Below the pieces are notes generated by a model, which saw only the letters and a program-made list of their open reading frames with translations, was not told where the DNA came from and ran no database searches. A program made the translations under genes and the position numbers. Of a stretch of DNA of 64,000 nt, positions 35,462 to 47,179 are shown in pieces. The stretch is from Eunapius fragilis (lineage: Eukaryota > Porifera > Demospongiae > Spongillida > Spongillidae), in the NCBI GenBank assembly GCA_963681505.1, contig OY811979.1, forward strand, positions 8,106,736 through 8,170,735, in the 5' to 3' direction. Numbering within the stretch: position 1 is the first letter of the stretch; every line of letters starts with the position of its first letter.

Positions 35462-35830
35462 CTACTTCCTCCTCCTCCCCCTCCTCCTCTTCCTAGCTCC
35501 TCCTCCTATCTTCCTTCTCCCCTTCCCTCCCCCTCCGCCTCCTCCTCCTACCTTCTTCCCATTGCATCCACCCCTCCCTGTCCACCTCCTCCTCCTGAAT
35601 CCACACCTATTCCTCCCCTCCCCCTCCTTCCCTTCTCCTCTACCTCCTCCCCTCCTCTTCCTCCTCATCTTACTCCCTCATTCACCCTCCTCCTCCTCCT
35701 ACCTATTGTCTTATTGTATTCACCCCTCCTCTACCTCCTCCCCCTCCTCCTCTACCTCCGCCCCCTCCTCCTCCTCCTCTACTTCCTCCCCCTCCCCCTC
35801 TACCTCCTCCCCCTCCTTCTCCTCCTCCAG
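35462..35830. repeat. (TCC)n tract at the inner edge of the family 5 right arm
   Basis: The part from about 35597 is the inverted partner of the GGA tract at 25620-25850 in the left arm. Confidence 0.9.
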
Positions 35831-36126
35831 GGAACAATACCATAATCAAAGGCAGGGCTTTGCCTGATTTAATTAATTCCATAATGATGCCAATGATGCA
35901 AACCTGAATAAATCTCTTATGGTAAAAATTGCACAATCATCAAAGCGTCCCCTAGCTCAGCGAGTAGTCCAAACCAGCCCCCTTAGCCCCCTTCCCTAAC
36001 ACTGCATAATATTCTATATTTGCACTGCTCAGAGCAGTCTTATCTGTTGGAGGACAAAACTGGCTATAGTGCCCAGCAGGGAATCAGTTTTACCAAGGGG
36101 GTGGAGTAGGGGAGGGGCAACAATAG

Positions 36127-36790
36127 TGTTGGTTTAGGTACTAAACTTTGTTTAATGTTTTGGGGGTATGCGAGCAATATGCTAAAATCCCCAGGGTTGT
36201 ACCCCCTGGGAAAGCCTTACTTCCATTCAACCCTGAGCCTAGGGAAAGCCTCGCCTCCATTCAAACCTAAAGCCCTTAAAGTCTGGGATAAGTCTCACTT
36301 ACATTCAATAAATCCCCTCATCCAATCTAACACATTATCCCAAAGATATTGACACCTGATATGGTTCCAGGTCACACACATGTATATAAAGGATGGTAAG
36401 GTGGGCAGCAATCACTCAGACCAAAGCCAAGTCTGCCAGCTGCATTGTTTACCCACCCACCACTCCACCTGTGCATTGACTGTACTTGTACACATGTTTT
36501 GCTGTGTTCCTACTTGCACATCGATGGTAGGCGGCACCCTTCGGGCTTCTACCCTGACCTAACCACCTTACCTTGACCAGCGTCAAGGGGTGGGGCTGAC
36601 CTAATGGGGACCAGCGTTTCCCTTGGTTCCAGTCAGGCTCAGGGTAGGGGGTCAGCACCCTTACGCACACCCGACTGGCCAGCTGTCGCCTACCCCCCTT
36701 TTGGGCAAACTATAAATTATGCCAAGCGCAATGGGTATCACGATTAGAGCGCATGTAGTATACCAAGCATGAGGGAGCATCCAGACAGCA
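36127..36790 (+). mobile_element. 0.66-kb insertion in the family 5 right arm, possibly a solo LTR
   Basis: The left arm (25306-25345) and its duplicate (26267-26300) run without a break where this copy has an extra block. It starts TGTTGG, ends GACAGCA, and has a TATA-like TGTATATAAAGG near 36380 in its middle, as in LTR promoters. A clean target duplication was not seen, so a solo LTR is a suggestion only. Family unknown; it looks young because the arms are otherwise near-identical. Confidence 0.4.
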
Positions 36791-36812
36791 TTAACTCCTG
36801 GTATCATGCACA

Positions 36813-36961
36813 CACACACACGCAACATATACCCACATTCGTACTTTTACCATAATCACACACACCCTCCATATCATCACCACTGCTTCCGTCACACCGA
36901 TCACATGAAAGCGCACTCGTAGCACACACACACACTCACACACACACACACACGTGCACAT

Positions 36962-37041
<80 letters not shown>
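36813..37041. repeat. (CA)n microsatellites, family 5 right arm
   Basis: Short CA runs near 36813 and 36930, then a long run at 36963-37041; inverted partner of 25064-25195. Confidence 0.95.
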
Positions 37042-37044
<3 letters not shown>

Positions 37045-37984
37045 CACAATTAAGTGTTACGATCCGAGCTGAGCGTACAGTTTTCATGCTTACATATGTA
37101 TTGCTCAGCTGAGACATTCGTTCGTCGGAAGCGCTGCCGGGGGAAGAAAGTATTCTGGGACACGCCTCCTGTTGTTTCGCTCATGTCGCATTCCAGGAAC
37201 GACCCCCCGTTCCGAGCACGAGTTCCGATTCCAATCCATTTTTCATTTTTCGTTATTCAATTTTTTGGGAAAACGAGTAGACTACAAAATTGATGGTGAT
37301 TTGGTTAATTCGTTTTTACGGCAGAATGAAATAACGGCTATTGCGTAGCGAATTTTAACAAGTGGAATATTGAATCGAACCCAATTTGCGGTCAATATTT
37401 TATTATTCTTGAATAGAAAAACAAAAAAACGAATTGTGGAAAGGTACACGGACCGGGTCTGTGTGCCTTTCCGCCATTTCGATTACTCTATTAATGGCAC
37501 TCTTGTTTGTCCATTTTATTGCCATTTTTCGATCTTTCGTTTAATGACATAATCACAATTTGCCAGACATTCGCCTCAATTTCGATGGCAGCTTGGATTG
37601 GAAAGTCGAGAATTTGAACGATTGCGTAAAATTGGTTCAATTATTGGTTTTGTCAAGTATAAATATTTTTTTTAATCGAACATTTGAAATTTTGGTATGG
37701 AATCGAAGTGTGTCCGGAATTGAATCGGGCTTTCTAATAACTACGAAGCCACACCTATATCCCGGTTGCCGTTCTATAGCCTAGCTGCATATTTACTGTG
37801 GGTTCTAGCACCGCGAGACTATACGGGTGAGAAACTATACAGCCTGAATTATTCTTCCTTTAGCATGTCGACGGCCCCACATTTCGTATGGGCGAGCTTG
37901 GCCAATGAACTTGACCTTCCTCCGGCCTCATAAACAACTTATAGCACAGACGCGCGCGCGCACGCATGCACACCCATACCCACC

Positions 37985-37988
<4 letters not shown>

Positions 37989-38048
<60 letters not shown>

Positions 38049-38056
38049 CACACACA
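37989..38056. repeat. (CA)n microsatellite, 3a left arm
   Basis: CA run with CG interruptions; the right-arm partner near 41897-41945 is short and broken up by an inserted RT fragment. Confidence 0.95.
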
Positions 38057-39175
38057 TGCACGCAGACGCACGCACGTACACACTCCAACTGCGCGTGGAT
38101 CTTTAAGTGTCGTGAAACAATTAACAAGATTCCGATCGGCCCGCAGCTTCTATTTAGCAAACGCGCGTATTAGGATAGAGCCAGCGAATACCTATACAAC
38201 GTAATAACTCTTCATGAATACAGATTTCAGTTGTTAGATAAAGTTTGATTTATTACCGTTAGCGCACGACACCCAGTAAACAGGCACATCCCTTCTGCTT
38301 ATGTAATGATAGCGATACCATTATTTGAGATGTCGACGTCGTGAAATTAACGGTTAGCAGACAGTATATGTGGCCTCTATAAATTTTAGTATATATATCC
38401 CTACGACGAATATATCATTAGTGAAACTGCATACGCTTAGAAAGCTAAGACAGCAAGACTCGTTACCCTCATTCGATCGGACATAAATTATATTTCGTAT
38501 TATGACCATTACTTATTTGTCTAGCTTGCATTGGTTTAAGTATATCATTAATGGTAGCAATGGATATGTTATATGAAAAAGGTACTATGCACCCCTTGTT
38601 GTTATATATCTATAGTGACGTTACACAGGTATCATGCACCACTATTATAATAAACATAACAAAAGAGGGTGCATAGTAAATGAAAGCAGACGACTCGCAA
38701 GATATTGCTTTGAATGTGCAGAGCGTGGCATTTAAATTTCGTGGAAGCGCATGAAAGAAAGAAGGGGCTGCGTGACAAGAACGGCGATCCAGAAAGCAAA
38801 AGGTCTTACAGAAAGGCCCGGTGCCTTCAATCTTTCGTAAGTTACTAGTAACTAGTTAGGGGTCTTGGTGGATGAATCAATTATCAAAACACTTGATAGA
38901 CTATTGCAATGCATGTATTATACCAATACATGGTTGGCCAATATACTGGCCAAGCAAGATAATTTTGTATTAGCTTCAGTTTTATTTTATGCAGGCAAGC
39001 CACATGATGTTTGTGAGAGTAATTTCAGATTGGTGAGTACTATACCTTACACACATATATTACCAATGGGTTGTTTCTCAGTGGTAAGGGCTACAAAACA
39101 ATAGGCATTCCTATCAAGGAATAGCACTGGCATCAAACCAGTGCCAAAAGGTAACAAGCTGGGATAGACCTGAGT

Positions 39176-39332
39176 CATGGTAGAGAGGGACATGAGAGAG
39201 AGGGAGGAAAGAGAGAGAGAGGGAGGGAGGGTGAGATGGAGGGAGGGAGTGAGAGAGGGAGGGAGAGAGGGAGAAAGAGAGAAAGGGAGAGAGAGGGAGA
39301 GAGGGGAAACAGAGTGAGAGAGGGGGGTGAGA
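39176..39332. repeat. GA-rich tract in 3a core
   Basis: GAGAGGGAGG-type purine repeats, following AAGGTAACAAGCTGGGAT as in element 3c (50210-50440). Confidence 0.9.
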
Positions 39333-39814
39333 AGGGAGTGACAGGATCCATTTTTGTCATTGCAAACCCATCCATTAGACCACCACAACCCTAACCAGTG
39401 GCCATGCAGGGATTTAACCCATTGTTCATTTGTATGCGTTATGGTACCCAGCTCTCCATAGACACCCAGTAGAATGCATCTTTTATATATGCTGTGGGAA
39501 ATCAAATTTTTCATGTCCGAACAGTGTGGACAATGACCACTTTTTGAAGGCATATACGATACTAGGTTATAGAACGTTAACGTGGTTGATCAGATACACT
39601 AAATACTGTACCTTTGAAGCAAACACGTGCACGGGATTACGAATCAGTTGTTAAGATTAGAAGCAAACACGTGCACGGGATTACGAATCAGTTGTTAAGA
39701 TTAATTTGCACATATCGTACATGTAGAATAATATTATGCCACAAGCTATCTCATTTTCGGTTTTAAAGCAGCATTAAATATATGATGCAAAATGTGGAAA
39801 GTTAGGTTGGGTTT

Positions 39815-39985
39815 GCATCCCTTTGGTGGTAGAGCTGGGAACTTGAAGCTCAGCATAGACTCTCTAGACTTGCAGGTAGACTAGCCAATTGACTAGACAG
39901 CCTAAGTCTATCACAACAAACCAGATCTATGGTAGATTGAACTTGACCCTGATCAGAGCCAACTCCAGGGCCATTGTATGACCTT
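39815..39985 (+). mobile_element. LINE-like RT extreme C-terminus, short fragment
   Basis: Homologous to 51330-51500 and, inverted, to 45060-45225. The conceptual reading gives SLSRLA.RLA and then IYGRLNLTLIRANSRAI, the end motif of the RT family at 43965-44945, with stops. A remnant of a third RT subfamily. Confidence 0.6.
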
Positions 39986-40137
39986 GTTGTGTGCATTACA
40001 TGAATGTATTTCATGTTTTATTAATAATAATAAAAATAAGATGAACTATGAGTTAATGTAAATCTCTTTTGCCATTTTATATGAAAGAAGAATAAATGTG
40101 ACTATCACAATATACTATCTAAGGCAGTAGGTCGCAT

Positions 40138-40325
40138 ACAAGGCTTGAAACCTGTTGTGCCTGAGCTCCGGTTAACTGATCGAGAGAATTAAACAGTCGC
40201 CTAAACCAGTTCTATTTAGCTAAACAACCGCTTCAATCGGTTGTTAAAATTTTAAGCAATCAATTCTTTAAATTTTTTTTTAATTTAATGACCTAGCTCT
40301 TACAGCCGGTCAGGTTTCAAGCTTA
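40138..40325. mobile_element. MITE, 188 bp, with 7-bp target duplication
   Basis: Ends carry the inverted pair GCTTGAAACCTG and CAGGTTTCAAGC, and GTCGCAT stands on both sides (40131-40137 and 40326-40332). The paralogous position in element 3b (near 43755-43785, inverted) is uninterrupted. A 7 to 8-bp duplication suggests a hAT-type MITE, by inference. Confidence 0.75.
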
Positions 40326-40524
40326 GTCGCATGTTGCATGTGCATTGTCATGTGCATGTGACATGCTTTGTACATGGTTCTGTGTAGTAACGTTGCTGAT
40401 ATTAATGGTTGAAAGTTGGATCAGTATTTATGCACACACACACTCACCCCCAAACGAGGATCCTGCACTGACAGGCATAGATTACAAGATTTCATGTTAT
40501 TACTATATTAAACTTTATACGTGG

Positions 40525-40763
40525 GGTCGAGGCAGCGAAAAGGGACCTATAGCATATATTATTTCAAGTTTTCAAATTATTTCATATTCAAAGAGACACC
40601 TATATCCTCTACAAATTCTTTTTTACGCACTGGAAATTAGTCTGTCCAGCATGGAGTTACAGGGTTCTGATTTTTTAATCACGCGTACATTATTATTGCA
40701 CCCGTGGACTTGATGCTCCTTCCAGGAAACTTTTATAACATGTCCATTTTCGCTGCCTCGACC
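40525..40763. mobile_element. MITE, 239 bp, with 17-bp TIRs
   Basis: GGTCGAGGCAGCGAAAA at the left and TTTTCGCTGCCTCGACC at the right are perfect inverted repeats. An old copy is at 32158-32383. Target duplication not determined. Confidence 0.8.
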
Positions 40764-41684
40764 TCATACATTGTTCCACTCATTTTTAAAATGTATGCAG
40801 CAGTGTGTGGGAGTGCAACATACCTACCTTTATTGTGTTAAGTGACCACTAGATTCTGTTCTACCACAGACTCCTAGATAGTACTTGCGAAAGATTGAAG
40901 GCACCGGGCCATTATAAGAGTTCTTGCTTTCTGGATCGTTTGCGAAACCGTTCTTGTCACGCCGTCCCCTTCTTTCTTTCATGCGCTTCCACGAAATTAA
41001 AACGCCACACTCTGCACATTCAAAGCAATATCTTGCGAGTCGTCTGCATGCTTCATTTACTATGCACCCTCTTTTGTTATAATAGTGGTGCATGATACCT
41101 TTGTACGTCACTATAGATATATAACAACAAGGGGTGCATAGTACCTTTTGCATATGACATATCCTTTGCTACTGTTAATGATGTACTTAAAACAAGCTAG
41201 AAAAATATATAAAAGTTATAATACGAAATATATATACTATATGTCCGATCGAATGAGGGTAACGAGTATGCATTAATATTTGCTGTCTTAGCTTTCTAAG
41301 CGTATGCAGTTTCCCTAATGATATATTCGCCGTCGGAATATATATCCTTACTAAAATTCATAGAGGCCACATATGCTATCTGCTAACCGTTAATTACTTC
41401 GACATCTCAAATAATGGTATCGCTATCATTACATAAGCAGAAGGGATGTGCCTGTTTACTGTGTGTCGTGCGCTAACGGTTATAAATTAAGCTTTACCTA
41501 ACAACTGAAATCTGTATTCATGAAGAGTTATTAAGTTGTATAGGTATTCGTTGGCTCTATCCTAATACGCGCGTTTGCTAAATAGAAGCCGCGGTTCGAT
41601 CAGTGTTTGTTAATCGTATTCACGACACATAAAGATCCACGCCAGTTGGAGTGTGTGTGTACGTGCGTGGAGACTTCTTATGCC

Positions 41685-41900
41685 TCCAATTGTGTTCTCT
41701 GCCCTGATAGTGCCCTTGACCCTCTTGGCCATGCATCATGCTGCAACTTGCAAACGTGGTGGTGATGCTGTCCTCAGGCACAACAAATTAAGGGACATTC
41801 TGGTTGTCAGGCCCACATTCATGTTCAAGTTGAGTCTGGTTCTGGTCTTAGCCACGATCATTCCAATTCTCGGCCTGCAGACATCGTCTGCTTGCATGTG
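41685..41900 (+). mobile_element. LINE-like RT zinc-knuckle fragment inserted in the 3a right arm
   Basis: Reads, over two frames, the pattern CPD..LDPLGHHAATCKRGG, VLRHNKLRDILVV, and then HVQVESGSGLSHDHSNSRPA, the zinc-knuckle and start of the endonuclease-like domain of the RT family. It sits at the TG run, is missing from all other family 3 arms, and ends where TG repeats resume. Confidence 0.65.
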
Positions 41901-42870
41901 TGTATGCGTGCGGTGTGTGTGTGTGCGTGTGTGTATGCGTGCGCGCGCTTCTCTGCTCTAAGTTTTTATGAGGCCGAGGGAAGGTAAAGTTCATTGGCCA
42001 AGCTCACCCATACGAAATGTGGGTGCCGTAGACATGCGTGTCTGTAACTAGATGAAGAATAATTCTGGCTCTATAGTTTTCACTCGCGTGTAGTCTTGCG
42101 GAGCGCTAGCTAGCCCGGAACCCGCCGTAAATATGCAGCTATAGAACGACAACCGGGATATAGGCGTGGCTTCGTAGTTATTAGAAAGCCCGATTCCATT
42201 CCGGACACACTTCGGTTCCATACCAAATTATCAAATTTTCGATTTTAAAAAGTATTAAAATTTGACAAAACCAATAATTGAACCAATTTGACGCAATCGT
42301 TCAAATTCTCGACTTCTCAATCCAAGCTGCCATCGAAATTGAGGCGATTATCTGGTAAAATGTGATTATGTCATATAACGAAAGATCAAGGAATGGCAAT
42401 AAAATGGACAAACAAGAGTGCCATTAATAGAGAAATCGAAATGGCGGAAAGGCACACGGGTCTGTGTGCCTTTCCGCCATTTCGATTTCTCTATTAATGG
42501 CACTCTTGTTTGTCCATTTTATTGCCATTTTTCGATCTTTCGTTTAATGACATAATCGTATTTTGCCAGACATTCGCCTCAATTTCGATGGCGGCTTGGA
42601 TTGGAAAGCGAGAATTCGAACGATTGCGTAAAATGGGTTCAATTATTGGTTTGGTCAAATATAAATATTTTGGAAAATCGAAAATTTGAAATTTTGGTAT
42701 GGAACCGAAGTGAGTCCGGTATGGAATCGGGCTTTCTAATAACTACGAAGCCACACCTATATCCCGGTTGTCCTTCTATAGCCTAGCTGCATATATATAT
42801 ATACTACGGGTTCTAGCTCCGCGAGACTATAAGCGAGTGAGAAACTATATAGAGCCTCGATTATTCTTCA

Positions 42871-42952
42871 TCACACACACACACACACACGCACACACAC
42901 GCACACACACTCATGTACACACGCACATGCACACAGACGCACGCACACACAC
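42871..42952. repeat. (CA)n-rich tract, 3b left arm
   Basis: CA runs with CG and TCATGTA interruptions; partner of 48111-48178. Confidence 0.9.
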
Positions 42953-43964
42953 TGGTACATACTTGGATCTTGAATTAAGTGTCGTGAATACGATTAACAG
43001 GACACCGCTCGCCCCGCGGCATCTGTTTAAATTTAGTAAGCGCGCGTATTTGGTCTCTATGAATATTCCGAAGGCGAATGTATCATTAGTGAAACTGCAT
43101 ACGCATAGAAAACTATGACAGCAATGATAATGCATACTCGTTACCCTTGGCCTCATTCGATCGGACATATAGTTTATATTTTGTATTGATATGACCTTCT
43201 GAACCAGAATACATATATTTGTGTAGCTTGGTTTAATGACATCATTAACGGTATCATGCACCACTTGTATTCTATTATAAAATATACAATAGAGGGTGCA
43301 TGGTATAAGCAGACGAGTTGCTCGATATTTAATTGCTTTGAGTGTGCAGAGCGTGGCATTTTTGACAAGAACCGTTACGCAAACGATCCAGAAAGCAAGA
43401 AGTCTTAAAAAAAGGCCCGGCGCCTTCAATCTTTCGTAAGTTAGTAGTAATTAGCCAGGGGTCTGGTGTAGAACAGAATCTAGTGGTCAATAATGGTATA
43501 CATAACATGCATGACGTCATGTACTAATGGGCATGTTGCACTCCCACACACTGCATGCATACATTTTTAAAATGAGTGGAACAATATATATATATATAAA
43601 GTGAAATATAGTAATTACATGAAATCATGTAATCCATGCCTGTCAGTGATCCTTGTTTGGGGGTGAGGGTGTATGCATAATTATCCAACTTTCAACCCTT
43701 AAAATCAGCAACGTTACTACACGGAACCATATACAAAGCATGTCACACATGACACGTGCACAACCACATGCGACCCACTGCCACAGAAAGTGTATTGTGA
43801 TGTCACATTCATTCTTCTTTCATAAAAAATGGCTCCTCTCATATAAATGGGCAAAAGTGTCACAGATCACATTAACTCACCATTTATTTATTATAATCCA
43901 TATTTCAATACATACACATGAGTACAATCTTAAACATAGCCTATAGTTAATGTTAATTCAAAAT

Positions 43965-44945
43965 TCATCTGGTGAGGATGGCAGTGGCATTGGCCCTCAC
44001 TAGATGGAGGTTAAGTCTGCCATAGATGTCTCTAAGTACAACCGACTTGGGCCTGCATGTAAGAGTGGCAAGCCGAGAAGCCAGCCATGAGAAGGCTTCA
44101 ACAGCTTCATTTCCCCATGCACCATAAGTATCTGCTACCAGGGGAACACACAACCAGCCGAGTTCTTTGCATTTTGCATCATTGGCCCTGTGCTTTCTGC
44201 CTTCACTGGCAAGGGCAGCTGATCCTGCAGACACTCCCGCTTCCATAAGGGTATGTGAGAGGTTACAGAGATATCAAAGGCTGCTGTCTTGCCCTGTTGT
44301 CCAGTTAGTCAACAGAAGGTCAGCAGGACGGGTGTGGCTATGATCGGCTATGGGGTCATTGCCAGCTTCCACTTGGATGCCAAGATGGGCCCGGTGGCAT
44401 GTTTCAGCCAGAACATCACAAAGGGTGTTGTGTCGTACCACCATGCACATCACCGCCACCATTACAAGTGGTGGCATGATGTCCCAGAGGGTCAAGGCGT
44501 TGCCAGGGCAAAGTGCACACTGGGATCCCTGGGAAGTGTCCATACCAAGCCACCATTTTATGGCAGCTTGATGGACCGGTGCATCAAGATGTAGACCCAG
44601 CCGCTGTGATGGTAGAACAGACAGCCAGGATGATGCATGTGGTGCGGAAACTGAAAGCAATCGTGCCCAGTCAGCATTGGAGGTGGTTTCCAACAGCAGA
44701 TTGAACATGCAAGTGTCCAATGTGCTGGATAGTTCTTTTTGGGAGACCAGCGATGCTGAGAGAAGGGATTGAATTTGCAGTGCCTTGTCAGGTGGAACAG
44801 CAGAATTAAAATTTGCAACTGCAGAACAGAGGTGAAGATTTGTCTCTGAACCAAACCCAGCTGAGCAAATAGAGGCTATATATGCTGCAGGTGCATTTTG
44901 GTATAGTGAGCGAAGACCCAACCCTCACTTACTAAGGCCTAGACT
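43965..44945 (-). mobile_element. LINE-like reverse transcriptase C-terminal half in 3b
   Basis: The best-preserved copy of the family. From the high end: GLRSLYQNAPAAYIASICSA (end of the RT thumb), an alpha-rich linker, QCALCPGNAL with downstream His/Cys as zinc knuckle, RHNTLCDVLAETCHRAH, HTRPADLLLTNW (endonuclease-like core), then in another frame MEAGVSAGSAA, GWLCVPLVADTYGAWG and GRLNLHLVRANATAILTR. One frame change near 44260 separates the two parts. The RT catalytic region (YxDD) is absent. The matching copy in 3c is inverted at about 51575-52594. Confidence 0.75.
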
Positions 44946-45054
44946 TGCCTTCTCCAAGCTGTATCTGAAGTGTCCACAGCAGTGCAGGAGTTTAAAAAAA
45001 ACATGAAATACAGTACATGCATTAGATACACACAACAAAGTTAAACACATACTC

Positions 45055-45245
45055 TAGATAGAATGGCCCTGGAGTTGGCTCTGATCAGGGTCAAGTTCAA
45101 TCTTCTACCATAGATCTGGTTTGTTGTGATGGACTTAGGCTGCCCCCGTCTAGTGGCTAGTCTACCAGCAAGTCTAGAAAGACTATGCTGAGCTTCAGGT
45201 CCCCAGCTCTACCACCAAAGGATGCAAACCCAACCTAACTCCACA
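45055..45245 (-). mobile_element. LINE-like RT extreme C-terminus remnant in 3b
   Basis: Inverted equivalent of 51330-51500; reads SLSRLAGRLA and IYGRLNLTLIRANSRAILSR with interruptions. It is a different subfamily from the RT at 43965-44945. Confidence 0.6.
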
Positions 45246-45587
45246 TTTTGCATCATATTTAATGTCACTTCAAAACCGAAAATGAGATAGCTTGTATGTT
45301 GTTGTGCAAATTAATCTTAACAACTGATTCCCGGTCCTGTGCACGTATTTGCTCCAAAGGTACAGTATTTAGTGTATCTGATCAACCGCATTAACGTTCT
45401 ATAACCTAGCTTCTTTATGTATAATATAGCAGACTGATAGGCTGATATAGCAGACATTAAGGACAGTACATCGGCGATCTTAAGTCTGACAAAACTCTCA
45501 AAGATACCGTTAGGACTGAAAAGACTCTTAAAGGAGAACCTTTCATGTCTAATTTGCTCAGCATCGCCCATCCAACCCCCAGTTGTT

Positions 45588-45770
45588 ATGGCCAAATGTT
45601 GCCATGCAATAATAGGGTGCGAAGTTTGCGTCAACGCTTGGTTCTCTGGACCCGAAGCACTAACAAAATCATGCCCAAGATGTAACTCGGAACGTGGGTA
45701 CAACGAAACCATGCGTCTGATGGGACTTGATGACTTATTGTTGGGAATCAAAGACCTATTTACTGACTGA
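45588..45770 (+). CDS. Cys-containing 60-codon frame, doubtful
   Basis: MAKCCHAIIGCEVCVNAWFS, then EALTKSCPRCNSERGYNETM: the C-x2-C pairs resemble half of a RING or zinc ribbon, and the last pair (CPRC) is in the right place for a RING end. It is bracketed by ordinary sequence and unique to 3b. It may be a fragment of a RING/TRIM-type gene, unconfirmed. Confidence 0.35.
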   Translation: MAKCCHAIIGCEVCVNAWFSGPEALTKSCPRCNSERGYNETMRLMGLDDLLLGIKDLFTD

Positions 45771-46033
45771 AACAATTATGTTTCCGCGGCCTGGATTTTT
45801 GTATACGTACGCTTGAATTAGTGTTGTGTACTCCTGCATGCACATTTGATTTGCTCTTCCAATCATTATGCATTTATCGACTTGATCATGAAAAAATTAA
45901 ATCAGGAACTCTGTGATGGGGTCGGGGAGGGATATGCATGCATCAGGATCTGAAAATGTCTACAAATGCGCACCAACTTTCCATGCACTTTCTTTACAAA
46001 TGGCTGGCTCTTTTTGTAGGCTCGTGTTGCTAA

Positions 46034-46075
46034 CCCCCCCCCCCCCCCCCCCACACACACACACATACACATATA
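46034..46075. repeat. Poly-C followed by (CA)n
   Basis: About 18 C and then CA units. Confidence 0.9.
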
Positions 46076-46137
46076 TACACATACTCACTCCATCATAAAG
46101 CAAACCACATCTATATAGTTAAAGAGATTTAACCAGA

Positions 46138-46545
46138 GGTATCACACATGACCAGCAATCCAATTCTTATGAATCATGCACACCTAGACATCATACCTGA
46201 GCAGTGACCAGGGATTTAACCCATTGCTGCCCAGAGTATAGAACACACCCATGACCAGTGGCCATGGATTTAACCCTTGCTCAGAGAATGAACCCCACCC
46301 AGGTATCACACATGATCATTGCACAGGGTATAACCGAGTATAGACCACACCTCTGACCAGTTGCCAGGGGTATGAATAACACCCAGGTATTACATATGAC
46401 CAGTGGCCAGGGATATAACCCGCTGTTAACTAGAGTATGAACCCCACTCAGATAATTACACATGACCAGTGACCAGGGATTTAACTCATTGTTGCCCTGA
46501 GTATGAACCACACCCCTGACTAGTGGCAGGGATTTAACCCTTTGT
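46138..46545 (+). repeat. Minisatellite, about 55 to 65-bp units
   Basis: Six or so imperfect units built on GACCAGTGGCCAGGGATTTA, ACCCATTGTTG, and ATGAACCACACCCAGGTATC. Relatives at 50800-51035 (3c) and a single unit near 39395-39440 (3a). Confidence 0.8.
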
Positions 46546-46779
46546 TTATTTGTATTTATGTATTCTAAACGCATAGGCATCCTTGTTTGCTTACTTTCTA
46601 CACAATGATTATTGATACTTACACAAATCCTACATCCCCAATTTAATCTATACTAAACTTCTATATCTTGTTCCACTCATTTTAAAATGTATGCAGTTGA
46701 GTATGGGAGCGCAACATATCGATTAGTACATGACGTCATGTGATGTATATCTTTATGACCAGTTAGCTGAATACTGTTC

Positions 46780-47170
46780 GGCAATCTTTTACTTTAGGGT
46801 CCCCATTGAAATTCATACTAGTAATGTGTGTGTCTACTCTGGGGGTGAAGAAGTATACTTACCCCTGCTTACACTAAACCTAGGCTAGGACGCTAATACG
46901 AGAACTATCAGAGGGGTAGGTAGGCGTTCATTCGGCTGAGTATGAAACGCTAAGTACTGTTTCAAGTTCACGGCCGCCATCTTAATCACATACAGCACTT
47001 AGCGTTTCATACTCAGCCGAATGAACGCCTACCCCTCTGATAGTTCTCGTATTAGCGTCCTAGCCTAGGTTTAGTGTAAGCAGGGGTAAGTATACATCGT
47101 CACCCCCAGAGAAGACACACACACATTACTAGTATGAATTTCAATGGGGACCCTAAAGTAAAAGATTGCC
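46780..47170. mobile_element. Foldback MITE, 0.39 kb, near-perfect hairpin
   Basis: Arms of about 180 bp pair almost perfectly around a 35-bp loop (about 46962-46996). Ends are GGCAATCTTTTACTTTAGGG and its complement. CTGTTC stands on both sides (46774-46779 and 47173-47178). The other family 3 arms (for example near 49980 and 40857, inverted) have a single uninterrupted AATTCTGTTCTACCACAGAC-type sequence there, so it inserted after the arms had formed. Confidence 0.85.
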
Positions 47171-47179
47171 TGCTGTTCT

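Larger units (their letters stand above)
19051..37454. mobile_element. Family 5 long-TIR element, interrupted by a family 2 element
   Basis: The left tip GGTCCGTGTAC (19051-19061) is cut off by the family 2 insertion and resumes at 24664 with TTTTCCACAATTCG after the duplicated GTGTAC. The right tip ends at 37454. Without the insert the element is about 12.8 kb. Arms (24664 to about 25856; about 35597 to 37454) are near-identical by eye, except for a 0.67-kb insertion in the right arm. The core has repeated exon-like segments, two reverse transcriptase C-terminal fragments, and long GGA/TCC tracts. No flanking duplication could be shown because both ends touch other elements. Confidence 0.8.
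37456..42458. mobile_element. Family 3 long-TIR element 3a (5.0 kb)
   Basis: The left tip GGTCTGTGTGCCTTTCCGCC starts one base after the family 5 end. The right arm runs inverted to 42458, where element 3b interrupts it four bases before its end; the last GACC is at 48682-48685. Arms (37456 to about 38865; about 40855 to 42458) share a CA/TG run, an ATTTCGTATGGG block and an ORF-like block around TATTGCTTTGAATGTGCAGA. The core has a GA tract, an RT fragment and two MITEs. No target duplication is visible at the outer ends. Confidence 0.75.
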
